DNA of 64,000 bases from CAXMST01 sp963700785 (GTDB lineage Bacteria; Actinomycetota; Thermoleophilia; Solirubrobacterales; 70-9). The translations under genes were made by a program, and so were the position numbers. Below the pieces are notes generated by a model. That model had not been told where the DNA came from, did no database searches, and saw nothing but the letters and a program-made list of their open reading frames with translations. Where the stretch lies: the NCBI GenBank assembly GCA_963700785.1, contig CAVOYZ010000007.1:1-64000 (forward strand), written 5' to 3'. Of the stretch, positions 8,008 to 19,815 are shown piece after piece. How positions within the stretch are numbered: the first letter of the stretch is position 1; each line of letters begins with the position of its first letter.

Positions 8008-8785
8008 ATGGGTGCGGTTGAGCTCGAGCGCGACGGCGGGATCCTCGTGCTGACGCTGGATCGGCCGAAGGCGAACGCGATCGACTCGGCGACCAGCAGG
8101 GAGCTGGGCGAGGCGTTCGTCGGATTCCGTGACGATCCGGCGCTGCGAGTCGCGATCATCACCGGCGCCGGCGATCGCTTCTTCTCCGCCGGCTGGGACC
8201 TGAAGGCCGCGGCTTCGGGCGAGTTGGAGGACTTCGGGCCGGGCGGCTTCGCGGGGCTGACCGAGCTCTTCGATCTCGACAAGCCGGTGATCGCCGCGGT
8301 CAACGGCTTCGCCGCCGGCGGTGGCTTCGAGCTCGCCCTGGCCTGCGACCTGGTCGTCGCGGTCGAGAGCGCCCGCTTCTCCCTGCCCGAGGTCAGGCGC
8401 GGCTTCGTCGCCGACGCCGGTGGAGTCCTGCGGCTGCCCAAGCGGCTGCCGCGGGCGCTGGCGATGGAGATGCTGCTCACCGGCGAGCCGATCGATGCCG
8501 CCGAGGCGGCGCGGCGCGGGCTGGTCAACCGGGTCGTCCCGCCGGGCCAGTCGCTGGCTCGCCGCGAGGGAGCTGGCGGAGCGGATCCTTGCCGCGGCCC
8601 CGCTCGCCGTGCGGGCCGTCAAGGCGATCGTCGATGCGACCGAGGAGACGACGATCGCCGACGGCTACGCGAAGCTCCGCGACGGGAGCATCGCCGTCTT
8701 CGAGCAGGTTCAGTCCTCGGCCGACGCGGAGGAGGGTCCGCGGGCATTCGCCGAGCGGCGGGACCCGGTCTGGAGGGGTTCGTGA
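8008..8785 (+). CDS. Enoyl-CoA hydratase/isomerase family protein, one frame break
   Basis: A crotonase-fold enzyme acting on acyl-CoA thioesters. The oxyanion-hole segments are ITGAGDRFFSAGWDL (about residue 50) and AAVNGFAAGGGFELALACDL (about 98); the family's Glu region LPEVRRGF follows. At about 8555-8565 the frame slips by one base: the correct C-terminus (AARELAERILAAAPLAVRAV to RDPVWRGS) continues one base ahead, giving 258 residues, normal for the family. Read without correction, the frame runs into the downstream SDR and makes a false fusion. Its corrected stop overlaps the next gene's GTG by 3 bases. A role in fatty acid or carnitine-type acyl-CoA breakdown is inferred. Confidence 0.85.
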
Positions 8786-9576
8786 GCAGCGTCCTCCGCG
8801 CCGACGCCAACGCCGGCAAGGTGGCGCTCGTGACCGGGGGCGGAACCGGCATCGGGCGCGGGGTCGCGGCGGCGCTCGCCGCCTCCGGCGCCCGGGTCGC
8901 GATCTGCGGTCGCCGCGCCGCGCCCCTCGACCGGGTCAAGCAGGAGCTCGAGGCATCGGGCGCGGAGTGTCTGGCGCTGCCCTGCGACATCCGCGAGCCC
9001 GACCAGGTTGGGAAGCTGCTCGAGACGGTGATCGAGCGCCTCGGGCCGATCGACGTGCTCGTCAACAACGCCGGCGGCCAGTTCGGTGCCCGCGCAGAGG
9101 AGATCAGCCTCAAGGGCTGGCGCGCCGTGCACCGGCTGAACATGGATGGGAACTGGGACCTGACGAGCCGGGTGGCGAAGCAGTCGATGATCCCCGCCCG
9201 CCGCGGCCTGGTCGTGTTCGTCGGCTTCTCCCCGCGGCGCGGGATCCCCGACTTCGCCCACGCGAGCGCCGCCCGCGCGGCGCTGGAGAACCTCGCCTCC
9301 GGGCTCGCGCTCGAGTGGAGCCGGTTCGGCATCCGCTCGATCTGCGTCAGCTGCGGCCCGATCGAGACCGAGGGCCTCGCCTCCTACGGCCCCGACTCAC
9401 TCGAGGAGTCGCGGCGCACGGTCCCGCTCGGGCGCCTCGGCACACCCGCCGAGGTGGGCGAGACGATCGCCTTTCTCGCCAGCCCCGGCGGGGCGTTCAT
9501 CACCGGCACGACGGTGCTGGTCGACGGCGGGGTCGATGCCTGGGGGCTGGCGGAGCCGCCGCCGGCGCCGGAGTAG
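8782..9576 (+). CDS. SDR, 2,4-dienoyl-CoA reductase-like
   Basis: A 264-residue SDR starting at GTG 8782, overlapping the TGA of the enoyl-CoA hydratase gene (GTGA). Cofactor motif TGGGTGIGRGVA, then VNNAGGQFGA and a C-terminal TTVLVDGGVDAWG are present. Gly-rich TGGGTGIG plus NNAGGQF is the usual signature of the peroxisomal/DECR-like subgroup that handles 2-enoyl- or 2,4-dienoyl-CoA. The usual Tyr-X3-Lys is not intact: the corresponding stretch reads FAHASAARAAL, as in DECR-like enzymes that lack the Tyr. Pairing with a hydratase supports acyl-CoA metabolism. Confidence 0.8.
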   Translation: MSSVLRADANAGKVALVTGGGTGIGRGVAAALAASGARVAICGRRAAPLDRVKQELEASGAECLALPCDIREPDQVGKLLETVIERLGPIDVLVNNAGGQFGARAEEISLKGWRAVHRLNMDGNWDLTSRVAKQSMIPARRGLVVFVGFSPRRGIPDFAHASAARAALENLASGLALEWSRFGIRSICVSCGPIETEGLASYGPDSLEESRRTVPLGRLGTPAEVGETIAFLASPGGAFITGTTVLVDGGVDAWGLAEPPPAPE

Positions 9577-9590
9577 CTCCGGCCGCGCCC

Positions 9591-11250
<1,660 letters not shown>

Positions 11251-11260
11251 CGGGGCGGGC

Positions 11261-11266
11261 ACGATA
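11261..11266 (-). promoter_or_regulatory. -10 box TATCGT for ettA
   Basis: TATCGT (minus strand) ends 10 bases before ATG 11250. It lies 46 bases from the plus-strand box of the divergent MFS gene. Confidence 0.5.
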
Positions 11267-11312
11267 GAGGCCCGCCGACCTCGGCATCGGGGCCGCCCCT
11301 CGCCGCCCCGAC

Positions 11313-11318
11313 TAGTGT
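11313..11318 (+). promoter_or_regulatory. -10 box TAGTGT for the MFS gene
   Basis: TAGTGT ends 9 bases before ATG 11328; no ribosome-binding site between. Confidence 0.5.
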
Positions 11319-11327
11319 TGCCCGGCA

Positions 11328-12563
11328 ATGGACGCCGACAGCGGTACCGTCGCGCCGCACCAACCATCCGGACGGAGCCTGGACTGGAGCGGCGGGGCAG
11401 CGGTCCTGCTGATCGGGATCGGCGGCTCCTGGAGCGCGGGCAACGTCGGTCCCGTCGTCGGCGAGCTCAGCGCTGAGTTCGAGATCTCGTTGACCGGCGT
11501 CGGCCTGCTCTCGGGAACGATCTTCTTCCTCGCGATGGTCGCCGGGCTGCTCTACGCGCCCCGGGCGGCCGAGCGCCTCGGGTTGACCCGGGCGCTGGCC
11601 GTCGGCTGTGCCCTGGGCGGCGCCGGCAGCGTCGTCTTCGCGCTCAGCCCCGACTACCTCGGCCTCGCGATCGGCCGCGTCCTCGCCGGGGTCGGGCTCG
11701 GGTTCGCGGCCGGGCTCGGCCCGGTGCTCGCCCGTGTCACCGGCGGCATCGGCAGGGTGGGGCTGTTCGGGGCGGCGTTTCAGCTCGGCATCGCCCTCGG
11801 CCTCGGGGTCGGCAGCGTGCTTTCCGATCTCGACGTCGACTGGCGGGTGGGGTTTCTGATCACCGCGGCCGTCGCGCTCTCGGCGATCCCCTTCGTGCTC
11901 GGGGAGCACATCCCGGCCGAGTTGCGGGAGCGGACGCCGGGCTTTCTGCGCGCGGCGATCCGCAGTCCGAGCGCGTGGCGGTTGGCGGCGCTGTTCATGG
12001 CGATGTTCGCGGTGCCGCTGACGCTCGGTGCCTGGTTCGTGCACTACGTGACGGTCGAGGGGTCGCTGCAGCCGGCGCTGGCCGGTGGGCTCGCGTTCCT
12101 CCTGTTCGGCGTATCGGCGCTGATGCGCGAGATCGGGGGCAAGCTCGCCGGGCGCGGGGTCTCCCCGGTTCTGCTCGCCGGCGCGATGCCCTGGCTGGCG
12201 GCCGCCGGGCTCGCGGCGATCGGCCTCGATCTCTCCGCGGGCGTCGTGACCGGGGCGGTGTTGCTGATGGCCGCCGGCTTCGCGCTCCCCTACGCGACGA
12301 TGATGGTCGAGGGCCAGCGACTGTTCCCGGCCGAGCCCGCGCGGCCGACCGCGCTGCTCTCGATGGCGGGCACCGCCGTCTCGATCGTCACGATCCCGGT
12401 CCTCGGGGCGGTGCTCGCGGCCGGCGAGGGCGACGCCGCCTTCCTCGTCCTCGCCGCCCTCGTCGCCCTGGCGGGCGTCCTCAACCTGCGGCCGGCCGGG
12501 GAGCCGGTGCTCGCCCCGCCTGAGCCCGACGCCTCGGGCGCGTTCGAGGGTGCGAACGACTGA
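11328..12563 (+). CDS. MFS transporter
   Basis: A 411-residue major facilitator superfamily permease with about twelve hydrophobic segments. The conserved loop 2-3 region is reduced but visible as YAPRAAERLGLTRAL. A Gly-rich helix (GRVLAGVGLGFAAGLGPVLAR) matches the MFS motif in helices 4-5. An Arg/Glu central loop (EHIPAELRERTPGF) separates the halves. The shape fits cyanate/nitrate-nitrite-type or CynX-like carriers, but the substrate cannot be read. It is divergent from ettA and followed by a PRC-barrel gene in the same direction that has its own promoter box. Confidence 0.85.
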   Translation: MDADSGTVAPHQPSGRSLDWSGGAAVLLIGIGGSWSAGNVGPVVGELSAEFEISLTGVGLLSGTIFFLAMVAGLLYAPRAAERLGLTRALAVGCALGGAGSVVFALSPDYLGLAIGRVLAGVGLGFAAGLGPVLARVTGGIGRVGLFGAAFQLGIALGLGVGSVLSDLDVDWRVGFLITAAVALSAIPFVLGEHIPAELRERTPGFLRAAIRSPSAWRLAALFMAMFAVPLTLGAWFVHYVTVEGSLQPALAGGLAFLLFGVSALMREIGGKLAGRGVSPVLLAGAMPWLAAAGLAAIGLDLSAGVVTGAVLLMAAGFALPYATMMVEGQRLFPAEPARPTALLSMAGTAVSIVTIPVLGAVLAAGEGDAAFLVLAALVALAGVLNLRPAGEPVLAPPEPDASGAFEGAND

Positions 12564-12590
12564 GCCGGAAATCCGGCCGGACGCCCGCGA

Positions 12591-12596
12591 TATCCT
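12591..12596 (+). promoter_or_regulatory. -10 box TATCCT, leaderless-type
   Basis: TATCCT ends 7 bases before ATG 12604. Confidence 0.5.
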
Positions 12597-12603
12597 CGCG
12601 CCG

Positions 12604-12966
12604 ATGGACCTCGGCGCACCCGCCTCCTACCTGACGCTCGCGCCCGGCGTCCCGGTCTACTCCAGCGACGAGCAGGAGCTGGGTGGGGTCGAGCACGTGC
12701 TGGCGGACCCCGAGATCGACATCTTCGATGGGCTCGTGATCGACCGCAGCCGGCTGCCCGGGGGTCACCGGTTCGTCGACGCCGAGCAGGTCGCGGAGAT
12801 CTACGAGCGCGGGGTGCTGCTCAGCCTCGATGCGGCGGAGGCGGCCGGCCTGCCGACGCCCACCGCGAACCCGGCGGCGATGAGCGCCGATCCGGCCGAA
12901 GCCGAGGAGGGCGAGCTGACCCGCAAGTTGCACCGTGCCTGGGAGAGGATCTCGGGCAGGGGCTGA
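12604..12966 (+). CDS. PRC-barrel-like small protein
   Basis: A 120-residue soluble acidic protein. Residues 10-60 have the PRC-barrel look: a beta strand with a V-Y-S-S-D turn, then GGVEHVLADPEIDIFDGLVI and an R-V/FVDAEQVAEI strand. Such domains occur in photosynthetic reaction centre H subunits and RimM-type proteins and bind protein or RNA partners. The rest is a helical acidic tail. ATG 12604 is preferred over an in-frame ATG at 12550 because of the promoter box between them. Specific function unknown. Confidence 0.65.
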   Translation: MDLGAPASYLTLAPGVPVYSSDEQELGGVEHVLADPEIDIFDGLVIDRSRLPGGHRFVDAEQVAEIYERGVLLSLDAAEAAGLPTPTANPAAMSADPAEAEEGELTRKLHRAWERISGRG

Positions 12967-12979
12967 CCCGTCGCCCAGC

Positions 12980-12997
12980 GCCGCCCTGTTCGGCGGC
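12980..12997. terminator. Hairpin between convergent genes
   Basis: A 6-bp stem (GCCGCC/GGCGGC) with a 6-base loop fills most of the 32-bp gap between the convergent PRC-barrel and lipase genes, and could end transcription from both sides. Confidence 0.4.
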
Positions 12998-12998
12998 C

Positions 12999-14210
12999 CT
13001 ACTTGGCCGGGCTCAGCCGCTGCTCCATCCAGGGCAGCACGTCGGGCTCGGCGGCCGCGACGATGTCGCCGTGGCCGACTCCGGGATAGACCCGGTAGTC
13101 GACGTCGTTGCCGCCGGCGACCAGCTCGCTGTCCAGCTGGTCGGTGAACAGCGGGAAGACCGTCGTGTCGGCGCTGCCCTGGGCGAGGAAGATCGGCTGG
13201 CTCGTCTCGACGTCGGGATTCATCTTCGCGAGCACCTTGCTGAAGGTGGCGTCCGGCTGTCCGGGAGCGAGCAGGTCCGCCGGGGCGAACTGCCCGTAGT
13301 TGTTGCTCTGGCCGATCTGCTGGGAGCACTTCTCGTCGAGCAGCGGATAGAGCGAGAACGGCTTCGGCTCCAGGACCTGCTCGGCGACGATTCCCGGATT
13401 CGCCGTCGCCGCTCCGTAGAGGATCGTCGTCGCCGTGCCCGAGAGCGGGCTCGGGCTGGTCAGCGATCCGATCGCGATCCCCTGCTCGAGCAGGTGCGAG
13501 GCGGGTGCGTAGGAGACCGTGCCGCGGAGCTTCAGGTCCGGCGTCCAGCTCTCGGCGTAGCCGGCGGAGAACAGCGCCGCCTGACCACCCTGCGAGTGGC
13601 CGGCGAGCAGGAAGCGCTTGCCGATGCTCGGGTCGAAGTCGCGAGCGGCGCGGATGATGTCGAGCACCCCGCGAGCCTCCGACTTGCCGATCAGATAGGG
13701 GTGGGGGCCGGGGGTGCCGAGTCCCGGGTAGTCGCTACGCAGCACCGCGTAGCCGGCGGCCAGCCACTCCTCGAGCTGTGGATAGACGTAGGTCGTGTAG
13801 AGCAGGGCCGGGTTCTTCGCGCTCGCCTTCGACGGGGCGCAGACGTCGGCGACGCCGGTCGTGCCGTGGGCGTAGCTGATCACCGGCCAGCCGCCCTGCG
13901 GCGCCCTGCCCTCGGGCACGCTGATCGAGCCGGAGACCGCGACCTGCTCGCGCTGGGGCGACTTCGAGGTGTAGAGGACGTTCTTCGTGTAGGCGGCGTT
14001 GTCGAGCCGCACGTATTGGCCCGAGCCGCGCTTCCAGATCAGCTTGCCGTGGCCCTTCGGCAGCTTGCTCGGCGGCTCGTAGAAGGCGTCACCGGCAGGC
14101 CCGGTCTTCGCGGCTCCGGCCGGCGGCGCGAGAACGAGGGCGAGCGCGAGGACCGATGCGATCAGCGCCGCCGTCGAGTAGCCGGGTACGGTTCTGCGAT
14201 CGATCCTCAC
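12999..14210 (-). CDS. Exported alpha/beta-hydrolase, secretory lipase type
   Basis: A 403-residue exported serine hydrolase resembling the LIP secretory lipase family, which cleaves lipid or other esters outside the cell. The signal peptide is at residues 1-33 (ALIASVLALALVLAPPAGA). The nucleophile elbow is AGHSQGGQ at about residue 195; an Asp candidate is in QGSADTTVFP and the His in YPGVGHGD near the C-terminus. The oxyanion region YAHGTTGVAD is also clear. The start is GTG 14210, with GGGGAG 5 bases upstream. It is one of several exported hydrolases of this fold in the window. Confidence 0.85.
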   Translation of the reverse strand: MRIDRRTVPGYSTAALIASVLALALVLAPPAGAAKTGPAGDAFYEPPSKLPKGHGKLIWKRGSGQYVRLDNAAYTKNVLYTSKSPQREQVAVSGSISVPEGRAPQGGWPVISYAHGTTGVADVCAPSKASAKNPALLYTTYVYPQLEEWLAAGYAVLRSDYPGLGTPGPHPYLIGKSEARGVLDIIRAARDFDPSIGKRFLLAGHSQGGQAALFSAGYAESWTPDLKLRGTVSYAPASHLLEQGIAIGSLTSPSPLSGTATTILYGAATANPGIVAEQVLEPKPFSLYPLLDEKCSQQIGQSNNYGQFAPADLLAPGQPDATFSKVLAKMNPDVETSQPIFLAQGSADTTVFPLFTDQLDSELVAGGNDVDYRVYPGVGHGDIVAAAEPDVLPWMEQRLSPAK

Positions 14211-14307
14211 GGTGCTCCCCTTTGCTGGGTTCGGACGGCGCCGGGGACTCTAGTGCAGCGGTGGCCTGCGGCTGCCCCGGAACCGGTGCCGCTGATCGTC
14301 GGCCTTG

Positions 14308-14313
14308 TACCCT
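14308..14313 (+). promoter_or_regulatory. -10 box TACCCT, leaderless-type
   Basis: TACCCT ends 10 bases before ATG 14324. Confidence 0.45.
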
Positions 14314-14323
14314 GAGGGCGGCG

Positions 14324-15725
14324 ATGGGGCATCCGATGACGAGGCTGAAGCTGATCCTGGGCGGGATCATGGCGGCGCTCTCAGCCCTGCTGCTCGCCAC
14401 TCCGGCGGGCGCCGGCGAGCGCATGATCCGGGTCGACGCCCAGGGCCCGGGCCCGGCCGCCTTCGACGGCGTCGACGTTCATCAGTTCGGCCCGAGGCGG
14501 CCGGATCGGGTGCTGGTCCTGATGGCCGGGACCGCCGGGGGAGCGGGCAACTTCACGCTGGTCGCGCGCGACCTGGTCGAGCGGATCGACGGCCTCGCCG
14601 TCTGGTCGATCGATCGCCGTAGCCAGACGCTCGAGGACACGAGCCGCTTCGAGGCGGCGCTGGCGGGGGAGATCAGCCTGCAGGAGATGTTCGACTACTA
14701 CCTCGGCTGGCTGACCAACGGCGGCACGCCGGCCGACCATTTCGACTTCCTCGACACCTCGACCGTGCCGTTCGCGAGGCGATGGGGGATGAAGAACGCG
14801 CTCAAGGATGCCCGCAAGGTGGTCAAGAAGGCTCGCAGGGTGGTCGGCAAGCCGCGCGGTGAGGGCGAGGTCTTCCTCGGCGGCCACTCGCTCGGCGCGT
14901 CGCTGGCCGCCGCCTACGCCGCCTGGGACTTCGACGGCCGGCCCGGCTACAAGAGCATCGACGGGGTCGTGATGATCGACGGCGGTCTGCTCGGCACCTT
15001 CGCGACGCTGAGCCGGGCCGAGGCGGTCGAGCAGGTCGCCGGCCTCGAGCAGCAGCCGTTTCTCGATCTGCTCGGGGTCGGGATCCCCGACGCCGCCGGC
15101 CTGTTCGCCGAGTCGGGCGCGATCATGGCCCGGCTCGACCCGACCGGCGACGGCAGCATCCTGCGCGAGTTCCCGCTGCTGCCCGCCGAGTTCAAGCCGC
15201 CGGTCGACGCCACCAACCGCGGCAACTTCGGCTACGCCTTCGACCGCGACACCTCGCCCGCCGGCCTGGCGTTGCTGCACGTCAACGCGGGCTCGCTGGC
15301 GCCGGCCGGTGATCCCCGGGACTGGGCCGACGGCGGCGTGACCCCGGTGGAGAACATCGTCGCAACGTTCGGCACCGAGCCCGCCAACGGGGTCGAGTGG
15401 TACTTCCCGAGGCGGCTGACGATCGACACCGACGGCGCCAACGAGATGAAGCGGAACGCGGTCGCCCGGTTCCTCGGCCTGAGGCTGATCCACACGCAGG
15501 CAGATCGACGTCCCGATCTATGCCTTCCAGACCGACCTCACCGACGGCCGGGTGCTGGTCGGCGCCGAGAAGCTGGTCAAGCGGGCGAGGACGAAACGGC
15601 GCGACTCCGTGCTCGTCAACGGCGACCCGAGCTACAGCCACCTCGATCCGCTGATGGCCGCCTCGGGAAAGAACCTGTTCACCCGAACCGTGGCCGGCTT
15701 CATCCGCAGCTACTCCGGCCGCTGA
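14324..15725 (+). CDS. Exported alpha/beta-hydrolase, one frame break
   Basis: A 466-residue exported hydrolase-fold protein. Signal peptide at residues 1-30 (KLILGGIMAALSALLLATPA). The nucleophile elbow is LGGHSLGASLA at about residue 190, with an oxyanion loop LMAGTAGGAGNF near residue 66. The frame slips by one base around 15497: after it the proper C-terminus IDVPIYAFQTDLTDG to FIRSYSGR continues one base ahead and holds a candidate His in SYSHLDPL. Corrected, the stop is TGA 15723-15725. The uncorrected frame would run into the next gene on the opposite strand. Substrate unknown; esterase or lipase activity is inferred from the fold. Confidence 0.78.
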
Positions 15726-15731
15726 CCGCCG

Positions 15732-16503
15732 CTAGTCGATCAGACAGCGCGTCATCCGCGAGATCGCGACCCGCCACATGACCAGCGCGAAGCCGACCAG
15801 CACCCCGAGACGGATCAGGTCGTCGGGCTCGAAGCCGTAGAGCGAGGCGTCGCGAACGAGCACGACCAGCTGGTGCAGCGGGTTGAGCTGGGCGGCGACC
15901 TGGGCCCACTGGGGCAGCTGGTCGATCGGGAAGAAGGTCCCGGCGAGCAGGAACAGCGGCGTGATCACCAGCGTCGTCACGTAGCTGAACTGGTCGATCT
16001 TCGGGACGCTTGCAGCGACCGCGACTCCGAAGCCGGCGAACCCCAGCGCCGTGATCGTGCCGAACACGGGCACGAGCAGCATCCCGGGCGTCGGCTCGAG
16101 GCCGAAGAACATCGTCACGATCAGCGGGAAGCAGCCGAACAGGCCCGAGCGGATACCGATCCAGAGCATCTCGGCGGTGACCAGCTCCTCGACGTCGACC
16201 GGGAGCAGCGAGGATCGCGTCGTAGGTGTGCTGAAAGCGGTGCTTGACGAAGGTCCCGAACATCGCCGGCAGCGCGCTCGAGAAGATCACCGCGGTGGCG
16301 ACCATCCCGGTGCCGACGAACTCGACGTAGGAGACGCCGTCGACGTCGTCGACCAGCGTCGCCCCGAGGCCGAGGCCGAAGGCGAGCAGGTAGATGACCG
16401 GCTCGACCACGCTCGAGAAGGCGCTGCTCTTCCAGAAGGTGCGGAAGTTGGCGACCTCGCGGCTCATCACGCCGCCGATCGCCGCCGGCTCCAGCCGCCT
16501 CAC
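15732..16503 (-). CDS. ABC-2 type transporter permease, one frame break
   Basis: A 256-residue membrane component of an ABC exporter in the DrrB/NodJ-like ABC-2 family, with six hydrophobic segments. The family signature is clear near the C-terminus: LFLLAGTFFPIDQLPQWAQ followed by LNPLHQLVVLVR. The frame breaks at GGG 16201-16203 (CCC on the coding strand). One base fewer joins FQHTYDAILAAP to VDVEELVTAEMLW, as expected for the family. Start GTG 16503 overlaps the stop of the ATPase gene upstream (GTGA), so the two are translated together. The exported substrate is unknown; DrrAB homologues export drugs, lipids or polysaccharides. Confidence 0.85.
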
Positions 16504-17390
16504 TCGAGCTCCTCTCCGGTGAGCAGCACGAAGACATCCTCGAGCGAGGCCGGCCTGCGCACCGCATCGGGCGGCAGCTCGCCGTTGGCCGAGCGCTCGG
16601 ACCCGATCACCGCGATCGCGGGACCCGCCGGGCGGACGGTCAGGCCGCCGGCCTCAGCCCGCTCACGGACCTCGGCCAGCCGCTCGGGCGGCCCGTAGAC
16701 CTCGGCCGTCTCGGAGCCCGCGTGGGCGCGGATCAGCTCGGCGGGCCGGCCGCGGGCGACGACCCGGCCCTCGGCCATCAGCGCGACCTCGTCCGCGAGC
16801 CGCTCGGCCTCCTCGATGTAGTGGGTCGACATCAGGATCGTCTTGCCGGCGGTCCGCTGGGCGTCGATCAGCGACCAGACCTCGGCCCGGATCTGCGGGT
16901 CGAGCCCCACCGTCGGCTCGTCGAGCAGCACCAGCTCGGGATCGTGAACGAGGCCGCGGGCGATCAGCATTCGCCGGCGCATCCCGCCCGAGAGTTGATC
17001 GACCGCGGCGTGACGGCGCTCGCCCAGCCGCGCGAGCGCGAGCGCGCGATCGACCGCGGCGGGCACGTCGTCGACCCGGTAGAGCCGCGCGAAGACCTTG
17101 AGGTTGTCCTCGACGGTGACGTCGACGTCGAGGTTGTCGAGCTGCGGGACCACCCCCATCCGCGCCCGCGCCTCCTTGGCCTGGCCCGGAAGCTCGTAGC
17201 CGAGCACGCTCAGGGTGCCCGCGTCGGCGATCGCCTGCGCCGTGAGCAGCCGCATCGTCGTCGACTTGCCGGCCCCGTTCGGCCCCAGCAGCCCGAGGCA
17301 GATGCCGCGCGGCACGTCCAGGTCGAGCCCGTTCACGGCGTGGATCGGACCGAAGCTCTTGTGCACGCCCTGAAGCTCGATCGCCGCCAT
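16500..17390 (-). CDS. ABC transporter ATP-binding protein (DrrA-like)
   Basis: A 296-residue ATPase partner of the ABC-2 permease. Walker A GPNGAGKSTTMRLL, Q-loop VVPQLDNLD, signature DQLSGGMRRRM, Walker B LVLLDEPTVGLDP and switch His in MSTHYIEEAE are all present. The Q-loop text and the C-terminal regulatory extension (about residues 215-296) place it in the DrrA/NodI group. I prefer ATG 17390 over an in-frame start at 17414 because translation there begins directly with MAAIELQGVHKSFG. It heads a two-gene operon with the permease. Confidence 0.92.
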   Translation of the reverse strand: MAAIELQGVHKSFGPIHAVNGLDLDVPRGICLGLLGPNGAGKSTTMRLLTAQAIADAGTLSVLGYELPGQAKEARARMGVVPQLDNLDVDVTVEDNLKVFARLYRVDDVPAAVDRALALARLGERRHAAVDQLSGGMRRRMLIARGLVHDPELVLLDEPTVGLDPQIRAEVWSLIDAQRTAGKTILMSTHYIEEAERLADEVALMAEGRVVARGRPAELIRAHAGSETAEVYGPPERLAEVRERAEAGGLTVRPAGPAIAVIGSERSANGELPPDAVRRPASLEDVFVLLTGEELE

Positions 17391-17537
17391 CAGCGTCCAA
17401 GATTGCAGAGGCACGACTCCGGCGTGTGGCCGGCAATCTCGGGACCGGTCCGGTTTGCAAAGATGGGCACCACTGTGGCGCCGATGGGACTCGCGCGCCG
17501 GACAGCGGTGTCGACGATGGGAGCGCAGGTGGAGTAC

Positions 17538-19794
17538 ATGGTCGGGGGATCTCGCGGTGTGTCAGCGGGCCGGCTCGCTCGCCTCTCGGGCCTGTTCGCC
17601 GCCCTCGTTGGCGCGCTGCTCTTGATCCCGAGCGATTCCGAGGCGCTGGTCCCCGCATCGATTCCGGACGTCTTCGACGGCGCGGTCGCCTGCTCCGAGC
17701 AGGCCGACGGCTCCCGCTACTGCGGATCGAGCTCGCCGCGCAGCACGGTCGAGACCTTCGACGGGGTGCCGATCGACGTCAACGTTGCCTTCCCGCCCGC
17801 TCCCGCGGCCGGCCCCGACGGCGACTACCCGCTGATCATGATCTTCCACGGCTACGGCGGCGGCAAGATCGGCTTCGGCACGATGCAGCGCTGGCTCGAC
17901 AAGGGCTACGCGGTCTTCTCGATGACCGATCGCGGTTTCCGCGAGTCCTGTGGCTCGGCAGCCTCGAAGGCCGCGGACCCGACCGGCTGCGCCGCGGGAT
18001 ACGTGCGGCTGATCGACAACCGCTACGAGGTCCGCGACGCGCAGGAGTTCGCCGGGACGCTCGCCGACGAGGGCCTGATCGATCCGCAGCGGATCGGCGC
18101 GACCGGCGGCTCCTACGGGGGCGGGCTCTCGCTCGCCCTCGCCGCGCTGCGCAACCGCAAGGCGATGCCCGACGGCACCCTGGTCCCGTGGGAGAGCCCC
18201 GACGGCAAGCCGATGGAGATCGCGGCGGCGACCCCGTTCATCACCTGGAGCGACCTCGCCTATTCGCTCGTCCCCAACGGCAGCACCCTCGACTACGTCG
18301 TCGACTCGCCCTACAGCGGCCGCTACGGGGTGATGAAGGAGTCGCTGGTCGGCGGCCTCTACTTCTCGGGCCTCGCCGCCCCCGGCTCCTACGCTCCCGA
18401 GGGAAGCGATTCCTCCGCCGATCTGACCGGCTGGCGCAAGCGCCTGCTCGAGGGCGAGCCCTACGACGGCGACCCGGGCGCCGAGCAGATCCTGAACGAG
18501 ATCACGGCCAACCACTCCCCGTACTACATCGACGACAGCGTCGCCCCGGCGCCGCTGCTGCTCGCCAACGGCTTCACCGACGACCTCTTCCCGGTCGACG
18601 AGATGGTCCGCTTCTTCAACCGCACCCGGGCGACCCACCCCGACGCCAAGATCGGCCTGTTCGCGGCCGAGATCGCCGGGCACCCCCGCAGCCAGTCGAA
18701 GCCGGACGCCCGCGAGGCCCTCACCGATCGCGTCGACCGCTGGTTCGATCACTTCCTGATGGGCAAGGGCGACGAGCCGGCCTCGCGGGTCGAGGCCTAC
18801 ACCCAGACCTGTCCCTCCGACGCCGACTCGGGCGGGCCGTTCCGGGCCCGTGACTGGGCGCGGATCGCGCCGGGCGAGGTCCGGGTCAAGGGCGATCAGA
18901 GCCAGGGGATCTCCGCCGACGGCGGCGACCCCGACGTCGCCGCCGCGTTCAATCCCGTCTCCGGCGGCGGCGCCTGCGCGCAGACCGACGGTGCCGACGA
19001 TGCCGGCACGGCCAACTGGCGCTCCGAGCCGGCGCCGCCGGGTGGCTTCACCATGATCGGCAGCCCGCTCGTCGTCGCCTCCTACCAGTTCGGCGGTCAG
19101 AACTCACAGGTCGCGGCGCGCCTGCTCGACGTCGGGCCCGACGGCATGCAGACGCTCGTCGCCCGCGGCCTCTGGCGGCCGGAGACCGGCAGCTCCGACC
19201 CGCAGGCCTTCCAGCTGCACCCCGGCGCCTGGACCTTCGAGGAGGGCCACGTCGCCAAGCTCGAGCTGCTTGCGGCCGATGCCGACCCCGGCTTCCTCGG
19301 CCCCTACGGTCGCCCCTCCGACAACCAGCAGCCGATCGAGGTGACGGATCTGCGCCTGCGGCTGCCGGTGGTCGAGCGGCCGGGCAGCTCCGGCGGCTTC
19401 GTCGGGGCCACCGTTCGCAAGCCGCTCGCGGAGGGAGCCGAGCTCGCGCCCGGCTTCAAGCGGATCATCCAGCCCCGCGCTCAGCTCGCCGACGGCGCGC
19501 TCAAGCGCCGAGGCGGGGCGCTGATCGCCAGGGTCGAGCTGCCCCGGCCTGTTCGATTCCTGCAACGACGGCGAGATCGTCGTCAAGCGCAACCCCCGTC
19601 GCGGCGGCAGGGCCTTCAGGGCGGCCGAGGGTGGCTTCGAGCTGGCCGGCGGGACCACCGCCAAGGTCTCGATGAAGCTGACCAAGCGCGGGCGGCGCTG
19701 GTTCCGCAACCACGGTGCGATGCCGGTCAAGACGAAGACGTCGACGGCCGAGCGACCAGGCTCCGCCGTGCAGCAGCGCAGGGCGAGAGGCTAG
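17538..19794 (+). CDS. Exported X-Pro dipeptidyl-peptidase/CocE-type hydrolase, one frame break
   Basis: A large exported serine hydrolase of about 751 residues, S15/CocE class, which cleaves peptides or esters. A signal peptide (LARLSGLFAALVGALLLIPS) is followed by an alpha/beta-hydrolase domain: oxyanion segment MIFHGYGGGKIG, nucleophile TGGSYGGGLSLA (about residue 200), Asp candidate LANGFTDDLFP and His in IAGHPRSQSK. A C-terminal beta-sandwich (from about residue 480) matches the jelly-roll that caps CocE enzymes. One extra base near 19536 breaks the frame; the corrected end reads SCPGLFDSCNDGEIVVKRN and stops at TAG 19792. ATG 17538 has GGTGGAG only 3-4 bases away, so in-frame ATG 17517 is an alternative start. 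Confidence 0.82.
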
Positions 19795-19815
19795 GCGCGA
19801 GCGCCCGGCCCCGCT

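Noticed and set aside
8008..9576. Apparent 522-residue hydratase-SDR fusion
   Set aside because: The middle (Arg-rich nonsense) is the wrong frame; the correct hydratase C-terminus is one base ahead and the SDR has its own GTG start overlapping the hydratase stop.
16722..17537. N-terminal extension giving a 1033-residue hydrolase
   Set aside because: It reads antisense through the ABC ATPase gene; the signal peptide begins near 17538.
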